64,000 nucleotides of DNA from Trichomonas vaginalis G3. Lineage: Eukaryota; Parabasalia; Trichomonadida; Trichomonadidae. A program made the translations under genes and the position numbers. Location: NCBI RefSeq assembly GCF_026262505.1, contig NC_067207.1, forward strand, positions 10,508,082-10,572,081, in the 5' to 3' direction. This document shows positions 39,363 to 49,582 of this stretch, in pieces. The notes below the pieces were generated by a model that saw only the letters and a list, made by a program, of their open reading frames with translations, had not been told where the DNA came from and made no database searches. Position 1 is the first letter of the stretch; each line of letters starts with the position of its first letter.

Positions 39363-40793
39363 TTAAATGGGACTAATCGGCTGATAGTCATCCTTTAGCG
39401 ATGATGGCGTCATTCCATCATCATTTGTGTTTTCTTTATGCTCAGGAGTGCTTTGATTTGGATCTTCCTCTAAATTTTCAGTCATTTCTTTAATATCGTT
39501 GGGAGGCGAACTGTCATCATTCAAATGTGTTACATCAACATAAGAAAATCCTGGGAATTGCTCTGCAGATCCAAAAACAGGAAGAACAAACGAATCTTGT
39601 GGAGTTTCTTGAGTAAATTCTTTGTCAAAGTTTATAGGTTGCGTTGATTTCTCAACCCTTGGTATGAATGTTGGTTTAATCTTCTTTGCAAGGAGATCAT
39701 CAAAATTTATTCCTTCAAAAAACGGCATTTGAATAATCTGATCGTAGTTTGGTCGTAATTTTGCATCCTTTGTAAGAAGAGCTGAAATAAATCGAAGAAT
39801 TTGCGGATTTGTATTTATTGGAAATGTTGGCTCTTTTTCTAGAATATTTTGAAATAATCTTGCGCGGTTTGAGTGAGCAAAAGGAGTTACGCCAAAAAGC
39901 AACTCGTATGTTAATATTCCGACTGCCCACCAGTCAACAGCAACAGTGTAAGGTTGACGATGGACAATTTCAGGCGCTAAGTACTCGCTCGTGCCACAGA
40001 ACGTATTTGTTTGCGTTGCGTAAGACATATCCTTGGATAAACCGAAATCTGTCAATTTTATGTAACCATCTTTGTCAAGTAGTATATTTTCGGGCTTTAA
40101 ATCACGATAAACGATTCCAATACTATGCAGATGATGTAAAGCCATGCAAATCTCTGCGATATAGAGTTTAATGTCATATAAAGGTAAACTACCGTTTTTT
40201 TGCATATGGAAGAATAATTCTCCACCAGGAGCGTATTCTAATCCGAGGTAGAACTTCGATGCCGTCTGAAAAGCAAACCTTAACGAAACTATGAATGGAT
40301 GTTGAACTTTTGTAAGGATATTTCGCTCTGCAATGACTGTGTGAACTTTGTTTGACTGAATTAAACGAGATTTATGAATCGATTTTATTGCAACAATTTC
40401 ATGTGTTGTTTTATTTTCGCATAACATGACTTTTCCATAAAAACCACGACCAATAACAGCGATAATCTTAAACTGTTCCATTGACATATCAGGATTTTCA
40501 AACGTACAGCCACGTAACGCTAAAACCCATCGCATTAATGAATCAACCGATTCGGCTTCAAACATATTATAGTCGCCATCAGGTTGTGTGAGTCTGAATC
40601 GAGGTTTTGAATCTTCTTCAATGATTTCTATTCTTGTATTCGGAGTTATTAAATAGTCATATTCATTGTTTTTGTAATTTTCGTCTTTAAACACTAAAAA
40701 ATGTGTTCCACTCAACGAGCACCACCTTTTTGACATAATACCGAATATCCTTTTCCTATATAATATGCCATTTAAAGGGTGCGAAGTTTTCAT
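39363..40793 (-). CDS. PH-domain AGC protein kinase (Akt/PKB-like)
   Basis: 476 residues. A PH domain at about 6-95 (GILYRKRIFGIMSKRWCSLSG...MRWVLALRG) should bind phosphoinositides. The kinase domain at about 108-359 has the glycine loop GRGFYG 115-120, Lys137 in VAIK, catalytic YRDLKPEN 229-236, DFG 249-251, and activation segment TFCGTSEYLAPE from 264 with the AGC T-loop Thr. The tail has a hydrophobic motif FPGFSYVD at 413-420, with Tyr where Akt has Ser/Thr-Tyr, then an acidic Ser/Pro-rich end. The Akt-like order PH-kinase-tail is complete. It would act in membrane-linked signalling. Start is the first ATG, 40791-40793. Confidence 0.9.
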   Translation of the reverse strand: MKTSHPLNGILYRKRIFGIMSKRWCSLSGTHFLVFKDENYKNNEYDYLITPNTRIEIIEEDSKPRFRLTQPDGDYNMFEAESVDSLMRWVLALRGCTFENPDMSMEQFKIIAVIGRGFYGKVMLCENKTTHEIVAIKSIHKSRLIQSNKVHTVIAERNILTKVQHPFIVSLRFAFQTASKFYLGLEYAPGGELFFHMQKNGSLPLYDIKLYIAEICMALHHLHSIGIVYRDLKPENILLDKDGYIKLTDFGLSKDMSYATQTNTFCGTSEYLAPEIVHRQPYTVAVDWWAVGILTYELLFGVTPFAHSNRARLFQNILEKEPTFPINTNPQILRFISALLTKDAKLRPNYDQIIQMPFFEGINFDDLLAKKIKPTFIPRVEKSTQPINFDKEFTQETPQDSFVLPVFGSAEQFPGFSYVDVTHLNDDSSPPNDIKEMTENLEEDPNQSTPEHKENTNDDGMTPSSLKDDYQPISPI

Positions 40794-41630
40794 TTTGCCA
40801 CTTTTTTATGGATGATTCAATTTGGGATAATGTGATATGAAATCAATTAGTGATCATTTTTACATAAGATTTGATCAGTTCAATCAACTCAAGATGTGGA
40901 AAATGCATACATACACTTCTACACACACACCTATGAGTCCTTTTATCTCGTTCCGAAAGCTATTTAATTTCATTTTTTCTGTTGATCATTTGATTTGAAT
41001 TTATTTTAAGATTTTGACTGTTGTTAACGAAATACTAAAGTTCTATCAATATGTTTATAGTTTTCTATATTGATTGGAATAATTTCAATAAGGCATTCCG
41101 ATATTGATTCTCTATCTTTTATATGAATAAATATTTCAGAGAAATAAGATTGAATAACCAAAACAACTCACGAAGATATTGTGAATTTACCTTTGTTGGC
41201 ATTAGTAATACCTATACTTTTGAACTATATTAATCTTATCAATATTTTCTTAGCAAGCATTTCTTAATTTATCACCTAATATGGATAATAGGTCATCTCA
41301 ATGTATAAAAGTCATTATCATGTTAAAATATAATTTCAAATATTTGTGAAATAAAGAGATATCTCATACTTATAATAAAATCAACAAATATAGGAAAAAT
41401 ACAATTTAATGACATTATAATTATCCAGTTGATAGCATAGTTTCAATATTTTGGTTTATATCATGATATACCATGATGCAACATGGATGATATTCTTATA
41501 ATTAAGCTAAAAAACTCAAATATATGTAAAATAGCCAACGGAAGCGTTTATTTTTGAAGGAAATGTAAGATATAAACAAATTCGAATTGTCACTTTTCAC
41601 TTAACGGCTCTAACTGAATAGAAAAAATTC
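40794..41630. other. intergenic region between divergent host genes
   Basis: AT-rich, with no gene. Near its right end, 41591-41602 reads TCACTTTTCACT, containing the trichomonad initiator pattern TCAYW about 30-40 bases before the ATG at 41631, which may be the transcription start. Near its left end is a short GCCACTTTTTTATGG patch before the kinase start. Nothing else is recognised. Confidence 0.5.
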
Positions 41631-43115
41631 ATGAGTTCTACTGATTATTCCGTTCCTTATATACTATGGTGGAACGACAAAGCTTATGAAATAGATTCAA
41701 CCGTATTTGCAAGATTTTCAAAGAAATTCAAGCGCGATCTCCAAAATCCAGATAATCAAAATCAGATGGATATCATTGTGAACAATTCCAGAGGCGAACG
41801 TGTCGAGGAAGAGACATTTCTCGCTTTTGTCAAAGCCTGCCAGTTGCAGCCATTCGATGTAACCAAGAAAAATGTTTACGAACTTGCTTTTCTTGCATCT
41901 CAAAACCAATGGGATGTTGCATCTCTTCGCACATATATTGATGAATATATTGCTAAGAACAAGATTGATCCACCTGAAGTAAAAGATTATCTTCAAATTT
42001 TGTTAGACCATCTCGAATCAAACGCTGATACACCAGAAGATTGGAAGAATGTTGCTGATAATATCAACTCCGCTCTTGCTGATGAAAGATTCGAACAAGT
42101 TCCTCCAGATGTAATCTACGAAATTCTCGATATTGCTGACAGAAAGAGCTTATCATCTGATGGACTTGTTGCTTTTGTTCGTAAGATGCTTACAATTAAT
42201 CCACAAACAGCTGTTCCTCTTCTTCTTCGCTGCGATTTTGATAAATTTGAACTCCAAGAACGTGCTGCTATCTTCCAAAACCCATCGGTCCATACAATGA
42301 ATATCAACTTTTTCACAGCTTCAGCCATCAGCGCTTTACAAAATAAGAATTCTATAACAATTGCCAAGCGTAAGCGCCAGCAGATGCTTGAATTCAAGTG
42401 CCTTGAAATCGCCCTTAACAAGATGGTCGAAGAGCATACAAAAGAGATCAAAGAACAATACAATGACGAAATCAACGAAATCAAGGATGAAATCTACCGC
42501 CAGCAGGCAATCATAGATAAGCTTACAGAGCGTATTAACACTCATAAGCAACGAATTCTTACAGCAGAACGCAAACAGGCAAGCCGCCGTACACCTCTCG
42601 ATTCGAAGGCTCTCCAAGACCTCCAGAACTCTGTTAGAAGAGAGCTCCAGGATATGGAGAACTCACTCGATAGATCATTGTTTGACCACGAGAAGGGAAT
42701 GGAGAAATTCGTAACAGATGCAGAGACAATGGCCGAGAAATTCTTCACACAGGCAGCAGCAGAGTCATACAATGAGGTCAGCAAAGTCACATCCAAGCTT
42801 TCCCAGCTCGCAACTGATTCCAAAGAAATTGAACAAAATTCTCTTGCAGTTAAGGATTTGCTTGGCAAAGTTAAATCATCACTTTGCGCAAAGGTAGTCA
42901 GAGATAAGCTCAGATTCGACAAATTCCTTAGAAAGACAACAAATAAATTCAGAATCTTCGAGAAAGAGCCAAGAATATTCAATCTTACTTCTCAAGATGT
43001 TAAGGCTTCAGAGGAGGCCCTTGTACAGATGGACCACCACATAGAAGCTTATTGCCCACTCAGACAGCAATTGCCAGAACCACAGCCTGTTCGTAAGCAC
43101 CATAAGAAGCAGTAA
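41631..43115 (+). CDS. BTB/BACK-like coiled-coil protein
   Basis: 494 residues. Residues 1-100 (VPYILWWNDKAYEIDSTVFARFSKKF...VYELAFLASQNQW) resemble the divergent BTB-like domains of trichomonad coiled-coil proteins, which use a short strand-helix fold for dimerisation. About 100-230 is helical and BACK-like. From about 235 to 450 is a long coiled coil (EIKDEIYRQQAIIDKLTERI). The C-terminus is Pro/His/Lys-rich. Codon use is less AT-biased than its flanks, suggesting good expression. No enzyme motif. Cytoskeletal or scaffold role is an inference. The gene is whole. Confidence 0.65.
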   Translation: MSSTDYSVPYILWWNDKAYEIDSTVFARFSKKFKRDLQNPDNQNQMDIIVNNSRGERVEEETFLAFVKACQLQPFDVTKKNVYELAFLASQNQWDVASLRTYIDEYIAKNKIDPPEVKDYLQILLDHLESNADTPEDWKNVADNINSALADERFEQVPPDVIYEILDIADRKSLSSDGLVAFVRKMLTINPQTAVPLLLRCDFDKFELQERAAIFQNPSVHTMNINFFTASAISALQNKNSITIAKRKRQQMLEFKCLEIALNKMVEEHTKEIKEQYNDEINEIKDEIYRQQAIIDKLTERINTHKQRILTAERKQASRRTPLDSKALQDLQNSVRRELQDMENSLDRSLFDHEKGMEKFVTDAETMAEKFFTQAAAESYNEVSKVTSKLSQLATDSKEIEQNSLAVKDLLGKVKSSLCAKVVRDKLRFDKFLRKTTNKFRIFEKEPRIFNLTSQDVKASEEALVQMDHHIEAYCPLRQQLPEPQPVRKHHKKQ

Positions 43116-44080
43116 TTTTTTTATTTATAAAAAACGAATTCTTTGATATATGATATTTTTTAAAAATGACTCATATCGAAATTATAATTTTTTAGATTTA
43201 AATAATTTTAAATCTTAGATTGGACACAAACTCATATTATACAAATCAGACTCCCATTAAATAATAGAAATGGAATGATTTCATTAATTGCTTGATTCAA
43301 AAATTATTTTATATATATCATACTGAATACTATTTCTGATCGTCAGTCATTTTATATTTTATAACATGATTAATTACATGCATTGACAAAGAAGAAAGTT
43401 GCAATATATTATATAATTTAAGATTTTTTATTTTCTCCTCTGGTTATTCACCATAACAGAACTATCAGGAAAAACATTCATAGTAATATTTCATTGCAAC
43501 AGATAGTATTATGTTTTTGCCATCAAGAGTCGATAATTATTTGAAATATTGAAAATAACTTATGAACGCAACTGCAATCTTAAAATGCAACTAGTGCTAT
43601 ATATTTCTGCTCTATTTATTTGATTGTTCAATTTATTTTTTATTTTCTGAAGCTTTTTTGTATAAATTTTTTTGAAAAAGCATCAGTTTGTAAATTGTTT
43701 TGGAAGAAGCTAGATAGGAAAAGGAACATTTTTGAAATAAATTCAAAAGAATATGTCTGAATTTCATTTTTGAAAATAATCTGATTAAAATTGATTAACA
43801 TCATTGAAATAGCAGAATTCTACAAAATATTATTTTTTATATTTTTGTCAGCAAAATTTCTGTGTATTTAAGAAAATTACTGACATATGAACCCACAATC
43901 AAAAATAAATAGCAAAAACCAAATAGAAATTGAGATAGGTTCACAAATAACGAAAATCCCAGAAATTCGAATAAAAATTGAATAAACACAATTTTCTATA
44001 TAAGTCTAAGATTGTATACTTTATCTTTCAGTTCCAATTTAAGATATCCACTATAATTCATCAAATTTCTTAATTTTTTT
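43116..44080. other. gene-free AT-rich interval
   Basis: About 965 bp without open frames of note. It begins with the coiled-coil gene's 3' flank and ends with the short AT-rich leader of the surface-protein gene. I see no repeats or RNA genes. Confidence 0.6.
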
Positions 44081-45439
44081 ATGAAAAACGTTGCACTTGT
44101 CATAAAAACAAAAATGTTCTTGTTATTCCTACCAACCATAACATGCGAGTATTATCAATGTGAGCAAATTAGTTCAAATCTCAAGTTTCATGAAAAAATA
44201 ACTATTAAGTGCAATAATTTGGATGAAGGTGTTAATCTTATTTATTTAAAGTATGGTACAAAAGGAAATTCAAAAAGTTATCATGGCATAGCTTCAAACA
44301 ATGAACTGTCTTTTATTGTTACGGACGAACTCCCATTCAACAAACTTTATATCAGTTTTGAGGATGAAGATCATTTTATACAAGATGTTCATTTTGATGG
44401 AAAACCAACAATAAATTACTTTGAACTCATGGCAGATGTATATTCTGGTCGATGGAACTATCTCAAAATTTCAACATTTTTTGATACCGCTTATTTCGGA
44501 AAAGGGGAAACCAAATTTGAAGCTGCATTCCTTAAAAGTCAAGATAATATAAATGATAATGATTTTCATGAGATTCTCCTTTTAAGTGCCACAGATTACA
44601 CAAAACACATTTTTATTCCTTATACAATTGATGCTGGGGAATATTATCTCAGGCTTCGTTTTCGTTATGTTGATGGTAATAAAAATTTGGTTTCAAATGT
44701 TGTTACAAAAAAAATTAGACTTCAACAACCAGATATAAAGGATCAATTAATTGTTTATAGGTATACAAACGATTTGATTTTTAATGCAGATAGCAGTTTT
44801 GAAGTATTATTTGGGATGTATCCATCTATAATCAATGTCAAATTACTATACAAATTGGGCGAATTTTCAACAAATTTGGATGACTATAATGAACTTTTTG
44901 AATCTAATGGTGTATTGTCACTTTCCAATAACTATAATCATAGAGGATTTCTTATTCCATCAGATTTAAAGGAATTTTATGATAAAATAACATTTATAAT
45001 GGTAGATTCTACAACAGCAACAATTCTAAATTCAACAATGATAAATAATATTAAGATATTGCCTGAATTTAAACATGAAGAGATACAACTTGATCTACCA
45101 AAAGATAACGAAGGGAACTATTATCTTGAAGAGGACGGACATATTTCAGGAACCATCACATTCAAAAATGAAATTGACATAGATTATATGCGTTTACGTA
45201 CTTATGAAATTTATGGTACTCTAACTGCTGTTCCAGGAAACAACAAAAAATACCATTTTGATATTGCAACAATGCGTTATCATTAATTATTTATTAACAT
45301 TTTCGCAATATCGAAATTTTATTGATGTTAGGTTTGATTTTAAACGCATGGATTTGAATGTGTGGATCAATAAATATTTACCGCTAACTGGAAAAATTAA
45401 TGGCTATATTGTTACAAGTAGTAATATGGATCATCCTAG
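44081..45439 (+). pseudogene. secreted or surface protein gene cut by Polinton B
   Basis: A 401-residue frame to a stop at 45284-45286. The N-terminus has a signal-peptide-like segment (KMFLLFLPTITCEY, residues 11-25), then several beta-sandwich-like units (VFFxGKPTINYF, GEYYLRLRFRYVDGN, KFEAAFLKSQDN). It resembles the large repeated extracellular proteins of trichomonads, but I cannot name a family. After the stop, coding-like sequence continues in another frame (FIDVRFDFKRMDLNVWINKY..., 45313-45439) up to the terminal A-run of Polinton B. This suggests a frameshift and then interruption of a longer host gene. No trichomonad-type intron signal (GTAYGT...ACTAACACACAG) is visible to explain it. 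Confidence 0.6.
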
Positions 45440-45456
45440 AAAAAAAAAAAAAAAAA

Positions 45457-45531
45457 GGTAGTGGGGCCTCCAGGCACTTCGTGCCCTCTAGCCCTGAAGA
45501 TGTTTAGTATAAATGAAGTTTATATTCGGAA
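45457..45531 (+). repeat. Polinton B left terminus
   Basis: About 75 bases match the tip of both ends of copy A with a few substitutions, then diverge into a CTTCTTC-rich stretch. The word arrays that fill A's terminal repeats are absent here. Confidence 0.75.
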
Positions 45532-45717
45532 AATTGTTAGTCTTCTGGTGTGAATTCGGAGGACTCTTCTTCTTCCTCCATTGCTTCTGGGAAGAAGCCT
45601 TCTTCTGGGTCGAAAACATTATATAATGTGTCGCTTTTCACAAATTATATATGTTTTCATGCTTTGTCACTTTTCTGTCACTTTTCAGGAAAAAAACATT
45701 TTTATTATTATATATAA

Positions 45718-46536
45718 ATGAATTTTACAAAACCACCGTTACCGTTCTTTGGAAATAAGAGTAAATGTAAAGATATTATATTGAGAGAACTTAAGAAACT
45801 ACCGAATGGTCTCACATTTGTAGATTTGTTCGGTGGAAGTTTCTATATATCCCATTTGTGCCATACAATATTCCCAGACTCAAAGATTATATGCAATGAC
45901 TTCGACAACTATATGGACCGTCTCAAACATATTCCAGACACTAACAAAATATTGAAAGAGTTAAAAGAAAAGATTCAGATAGGTAAGATGGAACGTATAC
46001 CATTAGATAAGAAAAATATTGTGAGAGAGGTTTTGAAAAAAGCAGAATATATAGACTGGGATAGTATATCTGCTAGACTATTATATAGTGGTTCTATAAG
46101 AGTTCATGACATTGAAACACTTATGTCAAAAGTTTTATATCTTAACTATACAAATGTTTTCAAAGAGGACATAGAAAAATATATTGAGGGTATAGAGTTT
46201 GTGAGATGTCGTTGGACAGAGTTGTATGAAAAATATAAAGACAAGGAAAATGTTTTCTTTATAGTGGACCCGCCGTTCTTTAACACATGGGATTTTCAAT
46301 ACCAAGTAGACTGGACTTTGAGAGACTCTTTAGAAACTTTAGACGTTATACATAACCATCCATGCTTTTACTTTACATCCGATAAAAGTGGTTTGGAAAC
46401 CGTTATGAGATGGTTAGAGGACATACATGACTATGAGTTTAGATATGACAAGATAGAATATGAGAGAGGTCCTATAAACCGGAGAAAGTGTCACAATAAC
46501 GAAATTTTATTAGTAAGTAAATGTGGTTTGAAATAG
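45718..46536 (+). CDS. Dam-like DNA N6-adenine methyltransferase, copy B
   Basis: A whole-looking 272-residue frame. FFGNK at 10-14 and VDLFGGSF at 35-42 form the SAM-binding motif, and DPPFF at 184-188 is the catalytic motif (D/N/S)PP(Y/F), the arrangement of D12-class (Dam-type) adenine methyltransferases. These proteins methylate adenine in short sites, GATC for Dam itself. Methyladenine is known to be abundant in trichomonad DNA and such genes are known on Mavericks. It lies just inside the left terminus. The leader has TGTCACTTTTCTGTCACTTTTC, an initiator-like doublet, about 55 bases upstream. Target site is not shown by the sequence. Confidence 0.8.
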   Translation: MNFTKPPLPFFGNKSKCKDIILRELKKLPNGLTFVDLFGGSFYISHLCHTIFPDSKIICNDFDNYMDRLKHIPDTNKILKELKEKIQIGKMERIPLDKKNIVREVLKKAEYIDWDSISARLLYSGSIRVHDIETLMSKVLYLNYTNVFKEDIEKYIEGIEFVRCRWTELYEKYKDKENVFFIVDPPFFNTWDFQYQVDWTLRDSLETLDVIHNHPCFYFTSDKSGLETVMRWLEDIHDYEFRYDKIEYERGPINRRKCHNNEILLVSKCGLK

Positions 46537-46652
46537 GACTACTTGTCTTAGGTTTTTTCCATTGTGTCATTTATTTATTTGACGTGGCAGAAAAGTACAG
46601 AGAATATGAAGATGAACCAATGCCTGCAAATGTTCAGTATATGTACTCGTAA
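46521..46652 (+). CDS. small single-span membrane protein, copy B
   Basis: 43 residues, MWFEIGLLVLGFFHCVIYLF then a charged tail. It overlaps the end of the methyltransferase gene by 16 bases exactly as in copy A (14385-14519). The hydrophobic part is one residue shorter here but the frame is kept, which supports selection for the protein. Confidence 0.6.
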   Translation: MWFEIGLLVLGFFHCVIYLFDVAEKYREYEDEPMPANVQYMYS

Positions 46653-46675
46653 GAGATATTTTTATCTAATATTAA

Positions 46676-47038
46676 ATGGACGCACAGAACTTAGCGAATG
46701 CACAGCAACCTGGACAACCAAACCCAGAGAATATTCCAAATGAAGTTAGAATACAAACTGCAATGGCAAACTATGGTCAAGTGCCAACAGATGTACAAAT
46801 GCAAACTGCCATGTCAAATGACGCTGCGTTAGGTTTGCCACCATGGTATGCAAATATGAGATGGAAAGAGTTTTATACAAACCCTGAAGTGGGATATAAA
46901 CAACTTTATGCAGATGACGCGAACACAGGAGTTGACCCAGAATATGTTTTCTACCAGAGGAGAAACAGAATGTATGAGCTCCAGTTAAAGAATGCTATGG
47001 AACTCAACAGGAAACGTAAGAGACTAGGCGGACATTAG
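46676..47038 (+). CDS. 120-aa Gln/Asn-rich protein of unknown function, copy B
   Basis: Whole-looking: MDAQNLANAQQPGQPNPENI..., two TAM(A/S)N-type internal repeats, PPWYANMRWKEFY in the middle, and a basic RKRKRLGGH end. The last GGH is followed within 18 bases by the start of the amphipathic protein gene, so they may share a transcript. No family recognised. Confidence 0.55.
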   Translation: MDAQNLANAQQPGQPNPENIPNEVRIQTAMANYGQVPTDVQMQTAMSNDAALGLPPWYANMRWKEFYTNPEVGYKQLYADDANTGVDPEYVFYQRRNRMYELQLKNAMELNRKRKRLGGH

Positions 47039-47056
47039 ATTTTTACATATAGTAAA

Positions 47057-47299
47057 ATGGGTTTCTTCAGTAGTATTGGAAACTTCTTCAGAAGAGTTGG
47101 AAGAGGTATATGGAATGGAATAAAAACCGTAGGAAGAGGAATTTGGAACGGAGTCAAAAATATTGGTAAAAGAGTAGGTCAGTTTGTTGGTATTATACCT
47201 AAAGACCCTGAACCAGAAGAACAAGCTCCTGTTATACAACAGCCTGAAACTGCACCACAGTCTAGTTGGCAACCAAATCCAACACCTCAACCGTATTAA
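47057..47299 (+). CDS. glycine-rich amphipathic protein, pVI-like, copy B
   Basis: 80 residues, differing from the copy-A protein by a few substitutions. Two GRGIWNG(I/V)K repeats and a Pro/Gln-rich end. Whole-looking in both copies. See 14922-15164 for reasoning. Confidence 0.55.
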   Translation: MGFFSSIGNFFRRVGRGIWNGIKTVGRGIWNGVKNIGKRVGQFVGIIPKDPEPEEQAPVIQQPETAPQSSWQPNPTPQPY

Positions 47300-47303
47300 A
47301 AAA

Positions 47304-48152
47304 TTATATTTTTACCGTTCGATAGTAGTTGTATATGAAACTAAGTTCTAAGTAAAACGCATGGTATAATGGAATTATTCTTTTTCTTCCATCTGTAGTA
47401 AACCATACTTGAAAGTCTGAAATACTTCCACTTGGTGGTTCGTATAACTTTGTAGGTTTTTCGTAAAAGTCATTTGCCAAGCATAAGAAAGAGTTTTGGG
47501 CGCCAGAAAATGAAGCATGAACAATAATAGCATCTTGGTCGAAAACATTTTCATATGTTCCATTAGGGTTTTCGACTTCATAAAAGTCTGGGTGTACTGG
47601 ATATGCTGCAGGCTGATTTAACATCCTCATAAATCTATACCATGCCAAGTTGTTATATTTTGTAGAAATATAAACGTTTTCTCCAAGGTCTTCTATTTTA
47701 TTGATTTTAACAGTTGCATTTTTCCTGTCATAAATAATATCGAGATGGTACTCTCCCTCGTCAATGTTATACTGGTTTGCATATTCGATATAGATATCGT
47801 TTATTTTTTCTTGAAAAGCTTGAAGAGTTGTTTCTAAGTTTACAAGCAAACTAACTTGTAAAAGTTTTCCCTGTTCAAATTTCTCATACATACGTTTTTC
47901 TTTGTTATAGTATCGAACTTCAAAACCGACCGTAAATGGGAAACCATGTATGGCTTCTGAAATGAACTTCATTCTACGAAAGCCAATAGCTTTTGTGACG
48001 GATGGGTCTCTTAACCATCTTAATGGGTAGTCAAAACGATAGCCTTCATGCTTTACGGTCTCTGTCTCAAACTTTTGACCGACATTAGTAAAAAGTTCAT
48101 CTAATGGTTTAGTTGTAGCAACTCTTGAATTTTCTTTTTCTATTGAAAGCAT
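47304..48152 (-). CDS. 282-aa paralogue-pair protein (minus member), copy B
   Basis: A whole-looking frame with KPLDELFTNVGQKF, RFDYPLRWLRDPSVTKAIGFRR, a helical middle (FQEKINDIYIEYANQYN) and the conserved C-terminal SDFQVWFTTDG...LYHAFYLELSFIYNY. It pairs with the plus-strand relative at 54061-54919. Its middle differs strongly from copy A's gene at 15171-16013 while both ends are nearly identical, which suggests diversification or gene conversion of the central segment. Confidence 0.6.
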   Translation of the reverse strand: MLSIEKENSRVATTKPLDELFTNVGQKFETETVKHEGYRFDYPLRWLRDPSVTKAIGFRRMKFISEAIHGFPFTVGFEVRYYNKEKRMYEKFEQGKLLQVSLLVNLETTLQAFQEKINDIYIEYANQYNIDEGEYHLDIIYDRKNATVKINKIEDLGENVYISTKYNNLAWYRFMRMLNQPAAYPVHPDFYEVENPNGTYENVFDQDAIIVHASFSGAQNSFLCLANDFYEKPTKLYEPPSGSISDFQVWFTTDGRKRIIPLYHAFYLELSFIYNYYRTVKI

Positions 48153-48170
48153 ATTTTATCTAGAATAAAA

Positions 48171-49582
48171 ATGTCGAAAGATATTGCTTCCATAAGAGAA
48201 ATACAACACAACCGACAACTCATTATGCAAGCTCTAAATAAGAACACAACAAACTTTTCAAACTATTCTAAGATATCTGAGTCATTGAAAGAAGGAAACT
48301 TAAAAACTGACAATAAACCCAATGACAGATGAGTTTCTGTTTCAAGACAATAAGAAACCATACTGTCTGTATAAATCCAACAAAAGGAACTTTAAACGAG
48401 AAACCTATAAATGAACTTCTTTTGAAAGCAGATGTTGACAACAAAGCTGACAAAGAATATGTAGACGATGCAATAGCAAAAGAAGAAGAAAGAGCTAACA
48501 ATGCTTATGCAACAAAAGAACATACTCATCCTGAACTAGCAGACAAAACATATGTTGACAATAAAATGTCAAGTGAAGTGACAAGAGCTGAAAACGAATA
48601 TTCTAAAAAGACTCATACACATTCTATATCTGAAATAACAGACTTAAACGTTAGCCTTGAAAAGAAAGCGGATAAGGATTGTGTGGCTAGTGCGTTAGAG
48701 AAGAAAGCAGATAAGGAATATGTGGATGAAAAAGATAAAGAAATTATAGAAAGGGTTGACTGGTATCATGGACGGACATCGAAGATTTTAAAAACTAAAG
48801 CCGATACAGGATGGGTTTCAGGATGTTTAGACCTTAAAGCAGATAAAACTTATGTTAACGATGAGTTAGAGAAGAAAGCAAATAAGACTCATACACATAC
48901 AAGTTTTACAACTGTTGCTATAGAAAGTATTGAAGGAACGGTTGAAGAAACTGGTGGGGATGCATTATATTGTAAACCTCCTAACTTTCCACAAGGTTTA
49001 ACATCGGATGACGACATAACGACGATGAGAAACATTAGATGTAAAGATGTTTATGTCATGAAGGATGAACATAATATTAAATTCACTGCTCAAGATTTAT
49101 ATGACAAGAAAGCAGACAAAACAGAGCTTCAAACATTAAAGACAGAAATACTTCAAACATTATATCCTATAGGCTCTATTTATACGTCAATGAACTCTAC
49201 CAGACCAGAAACAGTTCTGGGTTTTGGAACTTGGACTCAAATAGTCGACAGGTTTTTGTATTGTGCAAACTCTTCAAAGGAAACAGGTGGAAGTAAAACG
49301 ATTTCAGGTGAAAATTTACCTGCACATAGTCACTACATAGATTTAAGTACATCTCAAGCAGGTTGGCATAAGCATAGATATTGGGATTGGTCAGCAATGA
49401 CAAAAGGTAAAGGATATGATGTTAAAGACAACGTTAAGTTTGCTATAAATTGTTTCTGGAGTAACACTGAGGGAGGAGGAAACCATACACATCGCGTTTC
49501 AGGATATACGCAAACAACGGGACAAAGTAAAGAATACATGCCACCTTACATGACAGTTTACGCATGGTATAGAATTGCTTAG
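48171..49582 (+). CDS. phage-type fibre with tail-collar domain, copy B (broken)
   Basis: N-terminal polar region, then fibre repeats (KADKEYVDDAIAKEEERAN, KTHTHSISEITDLNVSLEKK). The C-terminal part has PIGSIYTSMNSTRPETVLGFGTW, a tail-collar-type motif, followed by LPAHSHYIDLS, GNHTHRVSGYT and the ending YMPPYMTVYAWYRIA. HxH motifs in phage long tail fibres bind metal along a trimer axis. The end closely resembles phage and prophage tail-fibre C-termini. It would be a receptor-binding spike on the virion. Broken near its start. The 3' end overlaps the convergent integrase by 4 bases. Confidence 0.7.

Noticed and set aside
39809-40171. 120-codon plus-strand frame
   Set aside because: Antisense of the kinase domain, whose motifs are unambiguous on minus.
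45287-45330. Intron joining the surface-protein frames
   Set aside because: No GTAYGT donor or ACTAACACACAG acceptor-branch motif typical of trichomonads is present.
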